DNA from: Methylococcales bacterium
GTDB taxonomy: Bacteria > Pseudomonadota > Gammaproteobacteria > Methylococcales > Methylomonadaceae
Assembly: GCA_023145835.1 (NCBI GenBank)
Contig: JAGLDH010000110.1
Span: forward strand, 1 to 36,491
Direction: 5' to 3'
Length of the DNA stretch: 36,491 nt
Position 1 is the stretch's first letter. Each line of letters starts with the position of its first letter. The translations under genes and the position numbers were made by a program. The notes beneath the pieces are model-generated. The model saw only the letters and a program-made list of their open reading frames with translations. It did not search any database and was not told the origin of the DNA. This document shows positions 17,511 to 28,049 of this stretch, piece after piece.

Positions 17511-17590
17511 AAGAGGCTAGGGGTGCATTATAATGCTGAGAAAAACCCTTTGAACCTGAATCCGGCTAATACCGGCGTAGGAAAGCCAGC
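17511..17590 (+). ncRNA. TPP riboswitch (THI element)
   Basis: All conserved aptamer blocks are present in order: ggggtgc, gctgaga (17535-17541), accctttgaacctgaa (thiamine-pyrophosphate-binding region), and ccggctaataccggcgtagg. The short inner stem gcat/atgc also fits. It lies 46 bases before the thiC start and should switch expression off when thiamine pyrophosphate is plentiful. Just past it, ctttcct (17596-17602) can pair with aggaaag (17579-17585) at the 3' edge of the aptamer, giving an alternative fold. The ribosome site gtggag at 17624-17629 is farther down, so control may be at translation initiation. Confidence 0.95.
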
Positions 17591-17620
17591 AATTCCTTTC
17601 CTGCGCTTAAAGGCTTTTAA

Positions 17621-19504
<1,884 letters not shown>

Positions 19505-19515
19505 CCATTCCAACA

Positions 19516-19545
19516 CCTCACTCTATTCTTGAGTGGGGCGTTTGT
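19516..19545 (+). terminator. Probable thiC terminator
   Basis: The stem cctcactc (19516-19523) pairs with gagtgggg (19531-19538), with one G-T pair, across a 7-base loop. A short T-rich tail (cgtttgt) follows. It lies 11 bases after the thiC stop. Confidence 0.6.
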
Positions 19546-19675
19546 CCAATGCATAATCCTTAGTTAAGATAACAATAAGAGTTTTCCTTTCTGTAGTCTG
19601 AGGGAATAATGAGTCTTCGCCTTATTTATCTTTTATTCCTGACCACCCCGCCTGAGTTATTTTTTAATTAAAAGA

Positions 19676-19830
19676 ATAACGGTCGGGCACCTCTATTAAT
19701 TGATGAATGGAAAATTGAGTCCAAAACATCTAATCTCTGCGTTGAAATCTTTCGTAATAGCCTGCTATTACGTGAAAATATCGCCTTGATCTTGAATGTT
19801 TTAGTTCTCAAATTTCTCATCCACATTACA
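19676..19830. repeat. Candidate palindromic intergenic repeat element
   Basis: The region between thiC and the kinase gene contains a perfect 9-bp hairpin cgtaatagc/gctattacg (19753-19761 and 19764-19772) with a 2-base loop, set in about 150 bases of non-coding sequence. Its look is that of a REP-type intergenic repeat found in many copies in some gammaproteobacteria. No second copy is present in this window, so the family assignment is unproven. The remaining bases between 19546 and 19860 hold nothing else I can support; open frames here lack coding character. Confidence 0.45.
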
Positions 19831-19860
19831 AGGTTGATATTGTATGAGACATAATGGTTT

Positions 19861-22368
19861 TCAATCGAAATCACACAAGTTCTTAAGGCTAGAAAAATTA
19901 AAAGTATCAAGAAACCCCGTAAGGTAAACTGATAAATCTACATTTTCTTGCTTAACTCTTTCAATAGCAGCTAATGTTTTTTCTATATCTAATTCTAGAA
20001 TAGCCGTCTGTAAATCTGATTTTGTTTGTTCAGATAAACTAAAAAGTGCTTTTTTCATTACATCATGTTTATTTGTGTCTGGAGTCACATTATCAATAGT
20101 TGATTCAGAATAAACTAATTTTATGCCTAAGTATTTCTTTAAACAACGATAAATATCATTGCTTGAATATGGTTTTTGAATAAAATCATCAAAAGTACGA
20201 TCTAAAATATTTTCTTTTATATCGTCGAATGCTGATGCTGTCGTCGCTATGATGATAACATTATCCCCTCCTTCTAGTTTACGAATAGATTGAGCCGCTT
20301 TTATACCGTTTACTTTAGGCATTCTTTTATCCATAAAAATTAGATCAGGGTTATATTGCTCATAAGCGAGAATAGCTTGTTGTCCATCTTCTGCAATGCT
20401 GGAGTTACAACCGATCTTTTGTAGAACTTGACTTAAGTAATATGCGCTATCCTCAAGATCTTCTACAATCAAAATATTAATTGTAGTCGGTGACTCAAAA
20501 CCAATCACTTCAAGAGGGTTGTCTCCAGGCATCGTAATATCTTCTTCCAGAACTTTACCGACTATTATTGAAAAAGAAAAAATAGAACCGAGGCCTGGAA
20601 GACTGCTTAATTGAATGCTTCCATTCATTAATTCAACTAATTGTTTACAAATACTCAATCCTAGCCCTGTTCCTGCTTTCCAATTTGTATTTTGGTCTAT
20701 ATTCGCTTGTTCGAATGGTTTAAATATTTTATCTTGGTCCGTTGGGGAAACCCCCATGCCAGTATCCTCTATTTTAATTTGAAGTTCTACCTGACTCTCA
20801 TTAGCAGATGAAACGCAGTGTACATATATTGTAATACCACCTTCAGATGTAAATTTAATCGCATTGCTAATCAAATTAATTAATAGACGGCGTAATTTCG
20901 TTGCATCAGTGTAAATGCGTTCATGGCAGGAAGGGGTTAATTCAAGACGTAAATACAACTGTTTATTGTTAGCATTAACTTGAAACATTTTAATAATATC
21001 ATTACATATATTAGCTATATAAATGACTTCATTATTAAACTCAATTTGTCCACTTTCTATTTTTGATAAATCTAGAATATCATTAATTAAAGCTAACAAA
21101 TGATTTCCAGAATGATTGATAATAGCGATATTTTCCTTGGCTTTGTCAGAAAATGATGATTCACTTTTCATCAACTGGGAAAAGCCAATAATTGATGTTA
21201 GAGGACTTCTTAATTCATGTGACATACAAGAAAGAAAAGTACTTTTTGTGTTGGCATATATTTCTGCATCTTTCCTAGCTTTTGCTAGGTGCTTTGTATA
21301 TTCCAGTAGTTTGGCATTAGTTATTTTTTTCTGTCGATAAGCATAAAAAGAAATCAGCATTAATAAAAGGGAAATTAATAATGAAAATGCAATTAAATAG
21401 AGGGATTTCTTTTGCGTGTTAATAGTAAAAACTTGATTGTTGATCAATTCTTGTTGGTTATAGATGTAAGAATATTGTGAATCAATTTTTTTCTTTTGCG
21501 TTCCAATATTAAAATGTTGTTTTGATAAAATGGATTTACTTTTGTTGATTTGTGTTTGTAAAGATGAAAGAGCTAATTCCCTTTGCTTCAATAGAGAGGT
21601 GTTTTTTTTAATAGCTTCCCTTTGTCTTTCAGTTTTTGTGATGAGATCATTGACAGTTAATTGTTGAGAATAGATTTCTTGTGCTTGATTTTTTATCGTT
21701 TCATTTCGTAAAGTGATTTTATTTTCTGTTTGTTTTAAATTATTGAGGACTTGTGCGGTGTTTTTTTTATGAATAACCACTTCGTTATTTAGCGTTTTGA
21801 TGTGCTTACTTTGTTTTTGTATGTCATCTTGCCCCTTCTTATAAAGTTGAGCGACATCAATTTCAGTTCCTCCTAAAAAAATTATTTCAGGATCAATTTT
21901 AAGTTTTCTGTGAATGATGTTGGACTTATTGATTTTAAACGTTAGTTGATAGTTTGCATTGTTTTGGATATCAATCAGTGTATGTCGATCATCATCTATC
22001 CTGTCAGATATTAATAATATCGGGTTTAACTCTGTTTTTTTATATAGGGCTAAATAATTTAAGCTGCTTTTCCTGGAGATAAATACAATATGTGCTGAGT
22101 TAGGAATTTCTCCCTTAGCGATTTTAAATACAGCTATTTTTTTATTATGACCCTTTTTTAACCGTGATGCATCTACAAGATGCTCATAAATCTCACTACC
22201 ATCGTCATCAACATAAAGATTGTATTGATCTAGTTTAGATATCCATTGAATGTGATCAATTAGTTTAAAAATATAGGCCGCTAACAATTTTTCCCGAGGA
22301 ATTTTTGCCAATACATCCGTATAGGAAAAAAAGAGTAATGAATAAACCAAGATTGATCGAATTCTCAT
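19861..22368 (-). CDS. YfiR-domain hybrid sensor histidine kinase
   Basis: The protein has 835 residues from the ATG at 22368. An upstream in-frame TTG at 22386 has no ribosome site. Order of parts: signal peptide (about 1-21), periplasmic YfiR-like (DUF4154) domain (about 24-175, LLAAYIFKLIDHIQW...), a long coiled-coil (about 180-320), one membrane span (about 323-344), HisKA with His384 in SHELRSPLT, HATPase_c with N-box LLINLISNAIKF and G-boxes DTGMGV and GTGLGLSI, and a receiver domain with phospho-acceptor Asp680 (LIFMDKRMP). About 80 more residues follow with no Hpt histidine motif. YfiR usually acts as a separate periplasmic repressor of a diguanylate cyclase; here it is fused to a kinase. 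The TonB receptor gene is just upstream on the same strand. Confidence 0.9.
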   Translation of the reverse strand: MRIRSILVYSLLFFSYTDVLAKIPREKLLAAYIFKLIDHIQWISKLDQYNLYVDDDGSEIYEHLVDASRLKKGHNKKIAVFKIAKGEIPNSAHIVFISRKSSLNYLALYKKTELNPILLISDRIDDDRHTLIDIQNNANYQLTFKINKSNIIHRKLKIDPEIIFLGGTEIDVAQLYKKGQDDIQKQSKHIKTLNNEVVIHKKNTAQVLNNLKQTENKITLRNETIKNQAQEIYSQQLTVNDLITKTERQREAIKKNTSLLKQRELALSSLQTQINKSKSILSKQHFNIGTQKKKIDSQYSYIYNQQELINNQVFTINTQKKSLYLIAFSLLISLLLMLISFYAYRQKKITNAKLLEYTKHLAKARKDAEIYANTKSTFLSCMSHELRSPLTSIIGFSQLMKSESSFSDKAKENIAIINHSGNHLLALINDILDLSKIESGQIEFNNEVIYIANICNDIIKMFQVNANNKQLYLRLELTPSCHERIYTDATKLRRLLINLISNAIKFTSEGGITIYVHCVSSANESQVELQIKIEDTGMGVSPTDQDKIFKPFEQANIDQNTNWKAGTGLGLSICKQLVELMNGSIQLSSLPGLGSIFSFSIIVGKVLEEDITMPGDNPLEVIGFESPTTINILIVEDLEDSAYYLSQVLQKIGCNSSIAEDGQQAILAYEQYNPDLIFMDKRMPKVNGIKAAQSIRKLEGGDNVIIIATTASAFDDIKENILDRTFDDFIQKPYSSNDIYRCLKKYLGIKLVYSESTIDNVTPDTNKHDVMKKALFSLSEQTKSDLQTAILELDIEKTLAAIERVKQENVDLSVYLTGFLDTFNFSSLKNLCDFD

Positions 22369-22475
22369 TTTAGTCTTTCTTAACAAAAAAAAGGAGCCCT
22401 ACAATAGAGATTAAGATATAGGGTTCATAAAACTAAGTAAAGTGGTTTATATGATAGGGAACTAAAAACGTACTA

Positions 22476-22549
22476 TTAAGGAACCTCTGATTAAGTTGAT
22501 TAGAATTTAGTACGCTAAAAATAATTGGACTTGATCAGAGGTTCCTTAA
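22476..22549. repeat. 74-bp inverted-repeat element (MITE-like hairpin)
   Basis: The left arm 22476-22495 (ttaaggaacctctgattaag) is the reverse complement of 22530-22549 with one mismatch; 16 outer bases match perfectly. The inner 34 bases are AT-rich and can partly pair (ttag/ctaa). Size and design fit a miniature inverted-repeat element or a solo pair of insertion-sequence ends. I find no clear target duplication. It lies between the kinase and receptor genes and may terminate or attenuate their common transcript. Confidence 0.75.
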
Positions 22550-22574
22550 GTTCAGTATCATTTTCTACAAGCAG

Positions 22575-24767
22575 TTAAAACTTATACTTCACACCTAGGG
22601 AAATTGATGCCACGTCAGGTCTATAGTCAACACCTCCCCTGATAAACCGATTATTTATGTCTCTATCCAGCCAGCCCAGAATGTTGTGGGCATTAACGTT
22701 AAACTTAAACTGATCGTTAAACTGATAGCCTACACCCAAATTTAGCCGCACCACACCATTGTCAATTTTAGAGTCAATCACTCGTTGCTCTAAGCCTTGA
22801 AACATATCTCTACGACCATCATACCCAAAACTAGCAACCACAGAACCATTCAAATTCCAGCGTGGGCTCAACTCATATTGATTCTGTAGCTTGAATGTCC
22901 AGTTAGGTATCTCGGCAAAATCATCGCCAAATCCCTGAGGTTCTGCTGAGATAGCGGTAGATTTACTTAGGTCTGTCAGTGTCAAGTTCAAAAGCTTGAC
23001 ATAAGAAACGGAAAATAGAGTTCGCGACTTATCAGAGAGGTATTTCAACTCCCAATCAAAGCCTGTAAACTCTTTTACCCCTATGGGAATCGTGTTTTTA
23101 TCCGAGATTGAATAATCAATTAAATCGTGTATGGCATAAAAAGCTGATAATTCAGATGACAGATTATCATTGATCTGTTGATGATAAATAAAGTCAAAAT
23201 AGTCAATCGTCTCAAAATCTCTTGTATCATTGAATCTTAAGTCATTTTCTTCTGCTCGGCGAACAGAATGATTGAATATTAATTTGAAAGTACGGTCTTC
23301 TGCCTGGCGGAATACTAACGCGGCTCGTGGAGAGATCATTACTTTGTCTATTAAACTATGATCATCAAAGCGTGCCCCAGCAGTAAAGGTTAATCGCTCA
23401 CTTATTTGCCCTTGATATTCTGTAATATATGAATGCATATTTGTTTCCCAGGGTGGTGGTTGCCCTGACCTATCTTGAACAGTATCTTGATGTGGCCAAC
23501 CGAAGCCATCATCCGCATGCCAGTCATGAGAAAATTCGTAGCCTAGGTAGAGCTGATGGTTGTCAGTTGGTGTCCAATTAATTGAAATGCCAGTTAAAAG
23601 CTGTTGTTCAAGAATGCCGAGGGCTTCCAGGTTCGGTCCGGTATGGCCATTGTCACGAAAAATTTTTATCCAAGCTGGACTATCACGGATGAGTTGCATA
23701 TTATAAAAATCATAACTGAGCTTGGTTGATATTTTTAGGTTTTCGCTGAGGTCTTTGTTGTAGTTCATCATCAGGGTGAGTTGGTCATAACCACTTCCTC
23801 CTGTGCTTAGTACATCATCAAAATCTGGGCCTGTGGCTGTTCTGGCACCTCCGCTAACATATCGCGCCCAGCCTTCAAAATCCCCCTTATTCCATTGTAA
23901 GTGTACTTTGTGTCTGGGTTTGTCTCGTACAGACTGATTGACATTAACAACAGTGTCTCTTAGCACATCCCCTGCGTTAAAATTTTGATGGGATGAACCA
24001 AAAATATAAGGAGAGTATCGATCATCCCCCCCTTCATAGCTATCTATTCCATAATATAGAAATAGATGATTATCGTCACTGAATTGCTTCCCAAAGCGTA
24101 ACTCGGCATTGGTAAATTCTTCGAAAATACCCTGACGTACTGAAATATCGGCACCTTCAAAGGATTGGCCACTGAAAGTATTAATATTGATCACCGCTGA
24201 TAGTGCGCCTGCGCCATGAATAGCAGCACCCGGGCCACGACTGACTTCAATAGACTCAATATCGCCGAGCATTGATATATCTCGTTCGCTATGGGCTCCA
24301 AGAAACCGACGTTCATTCATAACTCGGCCATTAACCAGCATCAAAACACTATCGTTACCCACGATTCCTCGGTTGGAAAAAGTGCGAATTTCTACTGTAG
24401 GATGATGCAAAGAATGCATGCTGGGTACATAAATTTCCAATAGTTCATCTAGAGACCTGGCTCCGGAGCTTTCAATCATCTCGCGGTTGATAATGGTATG
24501 GGCTGCGGGTATATTACGAGAATCCGTTTTAGTCAGAGAAAAGGTATTACTAAATTCAATGTTTTGTAGTTCTAAAAGAGATAATTCAAGCAGATTTGTG
24601 TTTGACTGCTCTGCATAGATCGGCTTGGCATAAATGAAACAGATTATGGCTGGGGTTAAAAGAAAAACTGGAGAAACCTTATAATAAATCCTCCTTAAAT
24701 AAAATAGACAATTGTTTAGATGTAATCTTTTTAATACATTATATTTACTACATTTTATGTGTTTCAT
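22575..24767 (-). CDS. TonB-dependent outer-membrane receptor
   Basis: The 730-residue protein has an extended N-terminus before the signal-peptide core (about 31-52, cleavage after IYA). The plug domain follows (about 78-200), with the typical features NIPAAHTIINREMIESSGARSLDELLE, MLVNGRV and IESIEVSRGPGAAIHGAGALSAVINI. The rest is a 22-strand-type beta barrel ending in GVKYKF, with terminal Phe. TonB receptors import siderophores, cobalamin, sugars or metals, or act as sensors; the ligand is not evident. A ribosome site gagagga is very close to the ATG. It precedes a YfiR-domain kinase on the same strand with a 74-bp hairpin element between them, suggesting a functional link. I see no Fur box upstream. 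Confidence 0.92.
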   Translation of the reverse strand: MKHIKCSKYNVLKRLHLNNCLFYLRRIYYKVSPVFLLTPAIICFIYAKPIYAEQSNTNLLELSLLELQNIEFSNTFSLTKTDSRNIPAAHTIINREMIESSGARSLDELLEIYVPSMHSLHHPTVEIRTFSNRGIVGNDSVLMLVNGRVMNERRFLGAHSERDISMLGDIESIEVSRGPGAAIHGAGALSAVININTFSGQSFEGADISVRQGIFEEFTNAELRFGKQFSDDNHLFLYYGIDSYEGGDDRYSPYIFGSSHQNFNAGDVLRDTVVNVNQSVRDKPRHKVHLQWNKGDFEGWARYVSGGARTATGPDFDDVLSTGGSGYDQLTLMMNYNKDLSENLKISTKLSYDFYNMQLIRDSPAWIKIFRDNGHTGPNLEALGILEQQLLTGISINWTPTDNHQLYLGYEFSHDWHADDGFGWPHQDTVQDRSGQPPPWETNMHSYITEYQGQISERLTFTAGARFDDHSLIDKVMISPRAALVFRQAEDRTFKLIFNHSVRRAEENDLRFNDTRDFETIDYFDFIYHQQINDNLSSELSAFYAIHDLIDYSISDKNTIPIGVKEFTGFDWELKYLSDKSRTLFSVSYVKLLNLTLTDLSKSTAISAEPQGFGDDFAEIPNWTFKLQNQYELSPRWNLNGSVVASFGYDGRRDMFQGLEQRVIDSKIDNGVVRLNLGVGYQFNDQFKFNVNAHNILGWLDRDINNRFIRGGVDYRPDVASISLGVKYKF

Positions 24768-25303
24768 ATTCCTCTCTCTATACCATTATGTTGGGTATTT
24801 TAGGTTTGGAAAATGGTTTTATTAGAGCCATCCAATATACAAATTCCATTAATTTAAAGAATATAGATATGTTAAAAAGCTAACAGTGCTAAAGAAAATA
24901 GCTATTGTGTTATGTGTAAAGCAGGAATATCACCCGAGACATTACTTGTCATGATGATTTATAGATTTCCATTAGATAAATGAAATAGTTAATCGAGCAA
25001 GCGATGCATCTATAATTTAGTGAAGTTTCTTAAGCTATAAATATATGGATGAGAATAAAAATCATTTAACATGAAGCCATCATACTTTGGCTGGTTTTTT
25101 TTACCAGTATACTTAAGTATATGGATTGCTTTTTTTACCCAATAAAAAGGATGAAAAAGAGGGAATGCAAGCCAATTTTCTAAATAGTTTATTGAAGGTT
25201 TGTGTAAGAATAATGGGCTTTTTTAAATAAGGTATAAACTGATAAAAAGCTAGAAGTTTGTTCTTGATGTAACTAAGAAGGGGTTATTTTTCAGGCTTAT
25301 TTA
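24768..25303. other. 536-base region without a supported gene
   Basis: This AT-rich stretch carries the receptor promoter side (-) and the sequence past the oxyR relict. It contains a 14-bp palindrome (tatacttaagtata, 25108-25121) and a 24-codon hydrophobic frame at 25071-25145 without a ribosome site. I see no RNA gene, operator or transposon end I can defend. Confidence 0.4.
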
Positions 25304-25917
25304 TTAATTAGAAAATACGACTTCAGTTAAAAGAGAAATAACCCGATTCATCAGTTGACTGCGAGTACTGGTTTTACGCCATACTAAACCAATAGTACGT
25401 TTTGGTTTGGGGTTTACAAAAGGGATATAGTTGATATCAGCTTCGGGTTCATGAATTGCGATTTTAGGCATAAAGGTAATCCCTGCTTCCGCTTTAACCA
25501 TTTGGCGAAGTGTTTCAAGTCCTGTTGCTCTAAAATCCTGTTGTTCTTCAGCACCATTATTTGACAAATCTGTAATGCTTGGTTGCGTAAGGAATGGCCT
25601 TCATCAAGTAATAGTATTTGTTGATGACGTAAATCTGTTGATTTAATTATTTTCTTTTTAGCTGATGGATTATCTATTGCAACAGCCAGCTTGAATTCAT
25701 CATCAAATATTTTTTCTGTGACTAGAAAGTCTTCTTTTATGGGCAATGCGAGTAACGTGGCATCAATTTTTCCCTGTTTGAGCTGCATGATTAATTGATC
25801 AGTTTTTTCTTCAATTAAAATAAGTCGTAACTCAGGGAGTGTCTGTTTAATGAGTGGAACTAAATCAGGGAATATATATGTTGAAAGGGTAGAGAAGGCA
25901 CCAAGTCTAAAATTACC
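25304..25917 (-). pseudogene. oxyR: oxyR relict: headless and frameshifted LysR-type regulator
   Basis: The sense strand encodes the effector-binding half of an OxyR-like LysR regulator. From about 25917 downward it reads GNFRLGAFSTLSTYIFP, then GKIDATLLALPIKEDF, LLLDEGHSLRNQALQICQ and, in another frame, DFRATGLETLRQMVKAEAGI and KPKRTIGLVWRK. These match OxyR block by block, including the region of the second redox cysteine (Cys in QICQ). The frame changes near 25560-25567, probably a one-base loss. The entire helix-turn-helix and the first redox-cysteine region (about 85 residues) are missing, cut off exactly where the ankyrin homology begins on the other strand. The gene cannot make a functional OxyR. 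No start codon or promoter remains. Confidence 0.88.
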
Positions 25918-26275
25918 TACTCAAGCGTTAGATGCACTGTTACAAACAGGTGCAGATGCCTGTGTGGTTGGTCAAAAAGGAAGTAATGCATTGATGGGGG
26001 TAGCCTTTAAAGGGCATGATCAAGTTGCAAAATGGTTGCTAGAAAATACAGATTACAATGTTAATCACCAGAATTATGCTGGGCAAACAGCATTAATGAT
26101 GGCATCGCTGTTTGGTCGAGAAGACATGATTAAATTGTTATTAGAGTATGGAGAAAATCGAGATTTAATTGATAATCAAGGTAATACGTCTATAAAACTA
26201 GCTCAGGCTCAAGGACTATCTCGTATTGTTGAAATAATTCAATTTCATTTACAGAAAAAAAATGAAGTTCAATAA
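25850..26275 (+). pseudogene. Truncated ankyrin-repeat protein (AnkB-like), 5' end lost
   Basis: Ankyrin homology starts at about 25922 (ALDALLQTGADAC...) and runs through two to three ankyrin repeats (NALMGVAFKGHDQVAKWLLE, TALMMASLFGREDMIKLLLEYG, NTSIKLAQAQGLSRIVEII) to the stop at 26275. The part from 25850 to about 25918 is the antisense of the oxyR relict and supplies only a chance ATG with no ribosome site. The true N-terminus with its signal peptide is gone. AnkB-type proteins act with periplasmic catalase in Pseudomonas aeruginosa. This copy is probably not functional, though the remaining repeats are intact and a short fused product of 141 residues is formally possible. Confidence 0.8.
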
Positions 26276-26320
26276 AGTATAATTAAATTCATCTACTTGT
26301 TATTTTGAGATGACTATAAA

Positions 26321-27301
26321 TTGAATAAGCCCTTACTTTTTAGCGTATTCCTAACCATCATTACGTGGGGTATTTGGTATGGATATACCAGCCCTGATTC
26401 TCTGGCAATAATAGATCAGAACTGGCCTGTAACATTAACGATGGTGTTTGGCTCTTTTATTGCTGGTGCGACGAGTGAAGGGGGCGGAGCCATTGCTTTT
26501 CCTGTTTTTACTAAAGTGCTTCATATGCCTCCTTTTGATGCTAAGGTTTTTTCATTAGCCATTCAAAGTATTGGAATGATGGCTGCAACGTTAACAATTG
26601 TTGTTATGCGGGTAAAAGTTGAATGGCGAATAATTTTGTGGGCATCGCTGGGTGGAGCTATCGGTGTTTTAATAGGTTCTGTGTTTATTTCACCGTTATT
26701 ATCGGCTGCATTGGTAAAAATGTTATTTACATCCATGGTTTTTAGCTTTGCTTTAACGTTGATTTTGCTGAATTGGAAACAACGGTTTTATAATAATAAT
26801 ATTCCCTTTTTTGGGGGACAGGAAAAATTACTTATTCTAGTCGCTGGTTTTTTTGGGGGTACGATGACAGGATTAGTGGGTACCGGTATTGATATTATCT
26901 GTTTCTCAGTGATGGTATTGTTATTTCGATTGACAGAGAAAGTTTCTACGCCTACTTCAGTGGTATTAATGGCTTTTAATTCCTGGGTTGGATTTGCATT
27001 ACATGTATTTGTCATTGGTGGTTTTACAAGTGAAGTCAAAGATTATTGGTTAGCGGCTATTCCAGTTGTGGTCGTAGGGGCTCCTTTTGGAGCTTATGTG
27101 TGCACACGTTTAAATAATCAAACGATTGCAACAATATTAATAGGATTGATTTTTATTGAGTTTATAAGTTCGCTATACTTAATTCCATTGACTGATGAGA
27201 TTATCAGTATTAGTTCAATGGTATTTTTTCTATTTTTATCTATTTATTATCAGTTTTCTGTTTCTAAGAAATATGTTGTTAATGTTGGGCGTGAAGGATA
27301 A
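26321..27301 (+). CDS. TauE/SafE (TSUP) family permease
   Basis: The 326-residue polytopic membrane protein belongs to the TauE/SafE family of anion exporters or importers, known for sulphite, sulphoacetate or taurine-related anions. About eight hydrophobic spans are visible. The N-terminal family motif GATSEGGGAIAFPVF (about 49-63) and the second-half motif GGTMTGLVGTGIDIICF are clear. The TTG at 26321 is the only usable start near the upstream stop; a weak gaga precedes it. It ends four bases before the COG4648 gene, so the two are co-transcribed. Substrate cannot be read from sequence. Confidence 0.88.
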   Translation: MNKPLLFSVFLTIITWGIWYGYTSPDSLAIIDQNWPVTLTMVFGSFIAGATSEGGGAIAFPVFTKVLHMPPFDAKVFSLAIQSIGMMAATLTIVVMRVKVEWRIILWASLGGAIGVLIGSVFISPLLSAALVKMLFTSMVFSFALTLILLNWKQRFYNNNIPFFGGQEKLLILVAGFFGGTMTGLVGTGIDIICFSVMVLLFRLTEKVSTPTSVVLMAFNSWVGFALHVFVIGGFTSEVKDYWLAAIPVVVVGAPFGAYVCTRLNNQTIATILIGLIFIEFISSLYLIPLTDEIISISSMVFFLFLSIYYQFSVSKKYVVNVGREG

Positions 27302-27304
27302 AAC

Positions 27305-27934
27305 ATGTTGAAAGCAATTAAAGGGACAATCATTACCTGCCTTTTTATAGCGTACCCTTATTTGATTTATAAAGGGATAGAAAATGGACTATCTTGGATA
27401 GCACCTACTATATTTGCCACGATTTATTTTGTGCAAGCACTGGCTGCAAAAAGTACACAGCTTAGAGTCAAAAAAATAATCATTGCTATTACCTTAATGT
27501 TAGGTGCTTATTATTTACAGACAATAACGGCAAAAATAATACCTGTATTAATCCAGTTGATGTTGATGTATTTTTTTGGACGTACTTTGCTCGAGGGAAA
27601 AGGGCCTCCCTTAATAGAAAGCTTTGCCCGATTAGAATTTCCAGAATTTCCAGAGTATGTCAGTCCATATTGTAAAAAATTAACTATTATATGGACGAGT
27701 TTTTTTGCTATGAATGCAGTAATGTGTGTTCTGTTAGCTGTTTGGGGATCAAACTATTGGTGGACGCTTTACAGTGGTGTATTTATTTACGTTATGATTG
27801 GTATTTTGTCAGTCGCAGAGTTTTTTTACAGGCATTATCATTTTCCCGAGTTTGTTATTCCTGATATGAAGTCGTCATTTAAAACTATGTTTATTAATGG
27901 TCGTAAGCTATGGCTTGATGTGCATGCCAGATAA
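27305..27934 (+). CDS. COG4648-type membrane protein
   Basis: The 209-residue inner-membrane protein has about six hydrophobic spans (10-25, 32-48, 55-90, 126-148, 152-172). The motif LMLMYFFGRTLLEGKGPPLIESFARLE, followed by a stretch ending in YCKKLTIIW, is characteristic of COG4648 proteins found in aryl-polyene gene clusters. Their exact role is unknown. It is four bases after the TSUP gene. The LolA-like and MMPL genes typical of the same clusters follow after a 115-base gap. I assign the family from pattern recognition and rate it as probable. Confidence 0.75.
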   Translation: MLKAIKGTIITCLFIAYPYLIYKGIENGLSWIAPTIFATIYFVQALAAKSTQLRVKKIIIAITLMLGAYYLQTITAKIIPVLIQLMLMYFFGRTLLEGKGPPLIESFARLEFPEFPEYVSPYCKKLTIIWTSFFAMNAVMCVLLAVWGSNYWWTLYSGVFIYVMIGILSVAEFFYRHYHFPEFVIPDMKSSFKTMFINGRKLWLDVHAR

Positions 27935-28049
27935 GGGTAAAGGCTGTATTGCTTTTGTTGTTCAACTGATTTTTCTAGGTTAAATAACACAAGGCTAATC
28001 TAAGCAGTTGCAGAATGTACTAAGAAAATAACTAATTTAAAATATAAAA

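Noticed and set aside
19668-19910. 80-codon frame on the - strand past the kinase gene
   Set aside because: It overlaps the kinase end and the palindromic repeat, has no ribosome site and no protein-like composition.
25071-25145. 24-codon hydrophobic frame upstream of the oxyR relict
   Set aside because: No ribosome site; it overlaps a palindrome and AT-rich sequence gives such frames by chance.
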